Source: Thermoplasmata archaeon (GTDB lineage Archaea > Thermoplasmatota > Thermoplasmata > Thermoplasmatales > Thermoplasmataceae). Taken from it: DNA of 53,246 nt. A program made the position numbers and the translations under genes. Position 1 is the first letter of the stretch; each line of letters begins with the position of its first letter. Under the pieces are notes generated by a model. That model did not search any database and was not told where the DNA came from. It worked only from the letters and a program-made list of their open reading frames with translations. The stretch covers positions 1-53,246 of the forward strand of contig JAKBQY010000026.1 of the NCBI GenBank assembly GCA_021835025.1, in the 5' to 3' direction. Shown one piece after another: positions 52,379 through 53,246 of the stretch.

Positions 52379-52738
52379 CTATTCCTCCAGATACATTAAA
52401 GGATATTTTAAATCCTCAACAAATTTCATCCTGGCTTTAATCTGCTGATCCCTGTACTGTATTATCAAATTTATATCTAGCATTTCTCCCTTCAAGGAAG
52501 TATATTTAAATGAATTTTCATCAAATTTATTTTTCTGGCTTATTGTTACATGTATGTCCCTGACAAACGGCTGAATTATTGTGCTTTTTTCTATTGTTTC
52601 CCTCACAGAATCAAGGTTTGATTGATTTACAGGAATTCCTGTGTATTGATGGTAAATAGCACCCAACTTGATTCCCGCTTCAAATATTGCCCTTTCACGG
52701 TCAGTGCATTTAAAATATTTATCTGCTGGATCATCCAT
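52379..52738 (-). CDS. mptD: Archaeal dihydroneopterin aldolase MptD
   Basis: Aldolase that converts dihydroneopterin to 6-hydroxymethyl-dihydropterin in archaeal folate/tetrahydromethanopterin synthesis. The 119 residues match this short family: ERAIFEAGIKLGAIYHQYTGIPV in the middle, a conserved Glu and His for catalysis, and KGEMLDINLIIQYRDQQIKA at the C-terminal half. It is the first gene of the minus-strand operon, two bases before the NTPase. An AT-rich promoter lies upstream (ATTTATAACATTAG-type). ATG 52738. Confidence 0.8.
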   Translation of the reverse strand: MDDPADKYFKCTDRERAIFEAGIKLGAIYHQYTGIPVNQSNLDSVRETIEKSTIIQPFVRDIHVTISQKNKFDENSFKYTSLKGEMLDINLIIQYRDQQIKARMKFVEDLKYPLMYLEE

Positions 52739-53120
52739 TAGACTGTAATTACATCTAATGTTATAAATATTATTTTTATAAATAAACGTTATAATAAAAA
52801 TAACAATATTATTATATTATGCAATAAATTTTCATCATACAGAAAACTTTTCAAAGCTTCCTTTTAAATGGAGATTGTTTCCCTCACCGTCATTTCCAAT
52901 ATCCATAAATTAAACCCCCGAAGTAATATTCCTGAATTCTGTGGCTTGAGTTTATTTCACATAATCATGCAAAGTGCATTCAACTGAAAAATGCTAGAAG
53001 TAGAGCATTAAGAACGTTGTATAGTGCTGTTCCAATGAATGTTATGCTTAACTAAATGGAGTTTAATACATTTATTCCATATGAAAAAATTTCATACAAT
53101 TTTGTTTGTTGTTTGATATT
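52739..53120. other. Gap of about 380 bases before the TnpB end
   Basis: Contains the mptD promoter next to 52740-52780, then decayed sequence with AATGCTAGAAGTAGAGCATT (imperfect inverted repeat near 52990-53009). No frame or RNA gene seen. Confidence 0.35.
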
Positions 53121-53246
53121 GTGACATCCTCCCACGACTAAAGCCGTGGGCTTCCTGCTTCTGTGACCGGAGTTGTCCTTGCGGGTAGTGCCCCAATCTC
53201 CACAGGCGTAACTTCGGGAGTGCCCCTCCCTACTTTTTCTATTCCC
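53121..53246 (-). mobile_element. tnpB: IS605-type right end with partial TnpB C-terminus (runs off the window)
   Basis: Minus-strand frame 53138-53245 reads VGRGTPEVTPVEIGALPART, then TEAGSPRL and stop, the usual proline-rich end of TnpB. The stop sits in the right-end hairpin CCCACG/CGTGGG (53131-53150), followed by GGATGTCAC. This region would also be the 3' part of an omega-type RNA. Sequence outside the window is needed to see whether the gene is intact. Confidence 0.7.

Overview
The window is low-GC, gene-dense archaeal DNA, most likely from a member of the Thermoplasmatales and perhaps a Ferroplasma-like acidophile. Archaeal markers include TBP, the small subunit of DNA polymerase D, a 20S proteasome beta subunit next to the KH/beta-CASP nuclease aCPSF1, an XPD helicase with an iron-sulfur cluster, EndA, Trm1, TruD, an ATP-dependent DNA ligase, an OB-fold SSB and MptD. 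Many genes have a TATA element about 20-30 bases before the start codon and almost no leader. Genes inside operons often carry GGTG or GGAGG Shine-Dalgarno sequences. Genus is an inference from protein similarity that I recognise by eye; no search was run.

Region by region. 1-4.1 kb: a tandemly duplicated three-gene cassette on the minus strand, each copy encoding a small membrane-anchored precursor with a Gly/Ala-rich hydrophobic C-terminus, an M48-like membrane metallopeptidase and an RDD-family membrane protein (truncated in one copy). This looks like a peptide-toxin, maturation and immunity system and is the main candidate for an undescribed system. 4.4-14.8 kb: housekeeping genes (uS2, EndA, a GTPase-like protein, an aminotransferase, a PPAT/NTPase fusion, a DUF59 protein, TBP, TruD, IMP dehydrogenase, PolD small subunit). 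15-18 kb: a MntA-HepT toxin-antitoxin pair followed by a second predicted secreted hydrophobic toxin and its coupled membrane partner. 18-31.6 kb: transporters, a LeuCD/LysTU-type hydro-lyase, homocitrate-synthase-like enzyme, arsenic module (ArsR and ArsB), a BadF-type kinase, a PadR-regulated ABC exporter, a YeeE transporter and an N-terminally shortened signal peptidase.

31.7-37.1 kb: XPD, then a junk-rich stretch of nested transposase fragments (TnpB, IS1634-like, DDE, IS630-like), a VapBC pair with a repeated operator, and an intron-containing tRNA-Tyr. 37.3-46 kb: DNA ligase, SSB, a PaiB-like flavoprotein, tRNA-Arg, a RelB-like antitoxin with a truncated RelE, a CPA2 antiporter with CBS domains, PsmB and aCPSF1. 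46-53 kb: an AbiE-type pair in reversed order, IS remnants, an NDP-sugar nucleotidyltransferase, a CinA-like protein, DUF2240, Trm1, a THEP1-like NTPase and MptD. The right edge cuts through a TnpB gene.

How the parts fit: the aminotransferase, the LeuCD/LysTU pair and the homocitrate-synthase-like protein would supply steps of the alpha-aminoadipate route to lysine, although leucine-type roles are not excluded. EndA would splice the tRNA-Tyr intron seen here. Conflict modules (two toxin/immunity loci, MntA-HepT, VapBC, RelBE remnant, AbiE) are scattered among at least ten decayed insertion-sequence fragments, so the accessory parts look like repeated gain and decay around a stable core.
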